Translations under genes and position numbers: made by a program
Origin: VAXT01 sp963728535
GTDB lineage: Bacteria > Actinomycetota > Thermoleophilia > Gaiellales > Gaiellaceae
Direction: 5' to 3'
DNA length: 64,000 nucleotides
Assembly (NCBI GenBank): GCA_963728535.1
Contig: CAVSKK010000001.1
Coordinates: 1,922,001 to 1,986,000, forward strand
Shown: positions 63,484 to 64,000 of the stretch, in pieces
How positions within the stretch are numbered: the stretch's first letter is position 1
How the letters are laid out: each line of letters opens with the position of its first letter
The notes under the pieces: generated by a model
The model's input: the letters and a program-made list of their open reading frames with translations, nothing else
What the model was told of the DNA's origin: nothing
The model's database searches: none

Positions 63484-64000
63484 TCGAGCCCCTCGAGGGG
63501 CAGCGGCGCGACCATCGTGACGGTGAGGTCGCGGTACTCATAACCGAGAAGCTCGTTCACGCGGCGCATGCCCTCGTTTCCGCGCTGGGTCCACGTCACG
63601 ATCTCTCGGAACCCGTTGGCCGTCGCCCAGGCAAGCTCCAGCCGCTTGAGCGTCGTCGCCAGGCCGCGGCGGCGCCAGTCGCGCCGAACGACGGTCAAGC
63701 CGTCATCGGCGACCCCGGGATTGTCATGACGCAGCAGTCCGGAGAATCCGACGATCTCGCCGCCGGCGAGGGCGACGAACGATCCCTCGGGCAGCGTTGC
63801 CTCTTCGCGCAGCCAGTCCTCGCGCGAGATCCGTGCGGGCGCCTCGAGGGCCATGTCGTGGTAGCCCTCGGAGGCGAGCGGATACGCCTCCTCGAGCAGT
63901 GACGGCCGCTCGGCCACCGTCACGACCTCGACGCCCTCCGGCAGCGGTGACACAACCGCCTCACCACTCAGATGCTTCACCTGCTCGACCTGGCGATCGG
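63480..64000 (-). CDS. GNAT acetyltransferase, probably a tandem GNAT (5' end cut by window edge)
   Basis: A GNAT domain with GVADDGLTVVRRDWRRRGLA (acetyl-CoA loop) fills residues before the stop at 63480. GTG 63980 is the last start in the window, but the frame is open to the right edge and the preceding residues (DRQVEQ) plus a linker (VSPLPEGVEVVTVAERP) look like the junction between two GNAT domains. So this is most likely the C-terminal half of a longer protein. The substrate is unknown. Confidence 0.75.
   Translation of the reverse strand, partial: DRQVEQVKHLSGEAVVSPLPEGVEVVTVAERPSLLEEAYPLASEGYHDMALEAPARISREDWLREEATLPEGSFVALAGGEIVGFSGLLRHDNPGVADDGLTVVRRDWRRRGLATTLKRLELAWATANGFREIVTWTQRGNEGMRRVNELLGYEYRDLTVTMVAPLPLEGLE

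Overview
The window is GC-rich and densely packed, with many 1-20 bp gene overlaps (ATGA, GTGA, TAGTG, TTGA) and frequent GTG or TTG starts. Gene content points to an aerobic, free-living, high-GC actinobacterium: OpcA next to zwf, an ANTAR response regulator, VKOR with a DsbA-like protein, ZAS anti-sigma, a heme-copper oxidase, and many LuxR, XRE-TPR and GAF regulators. The families resemble class Thermoleophilia (Gaiellales/Solirubrobacterales), but that placement is inference from family resemblance. I see no rRNA, tRNA, CRISPR, integrase, transposase or phage gene; this reads as ordinary chromosome.

Layout. 1-6 kb: an ASCH-domain gene cut by the left edge, a membrane TPR protein, a vanadium-haloperoxidase-like secreted enzyme divergent from a LuxR regulator, then an XRE-TPR regulator followed 11 bp later by a secreted protein made of six near-identical GFSDGG repeats. 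6-10 kb: a cyclase-AAA-TPR regulator divergent from a lipoprotein fusing cytochrome c to an 18-cysteine domain. 10-12 kb: a cold-shock-like trio (CSD protein, small basic protein, DEAD-box helicase). 12-16.5 kb: secreted PD40-PASTA protein coupled to an MFS exporter, aquaporin, MsrB-MsrA. 16.5-20 kb: membrane protein, ZIP transporter, universal stress protein, FAD oxidoreductase. 20-25 kb: Cys-rich 71-aa protein plus GNAT/ADP-forming acyl-CoA synthetase fusion, cupin, two-module unknown, DsbA-like plus VKOR.

25-35 kb: tdh-kbl-fhs (threonine to glycine and C1 units), a NarL-type two-component pair, a glucose-dehydrogenase-like enzyme coupled to a flavin disulfide reductase, and an ECF sigma/anti-sigma pair. 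35-39.3 kb: coxB-coxA-ctaB plus a 52-aa membrane protein. 39.3-42.5 kb: DUF4242, amidase, secreted Fn3-like protein.

42.5-51.4 kb: a continuous sugar-phosphate operon read right to left (rpiB, tal, alpha/beta hydrolase, pgi, gnd, zwf, opcA), with tkt divergent from it. Together they cover the oxidative and non-oxidative pentose phosphate pathway, except that no recognisable 6-phosphogluconolactonase is present; the alpha/beta hydrolase sits inside the operon. 51.4-60.3 kb: a signalling island (HD-GYP, orphan HisKA mini-protein, two single-domain response regulators, hybrid kinase, ABC-F ATPase, ANTAR regulator with its HisKA_2 kinase). 60.4-64 kb: PRC-barrel-like protein, glnA, MFS transporter, and a GNAT gene running off the right edge.

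The strongest candidate for an undescribed system is the 4.1-6.0 kb cassette: a cytoplasmic HTH-TPR sensor of RRNPP-like architecture with an adjacent multi-copy secreted repeat precursor, which looks like a peptide signalling module.
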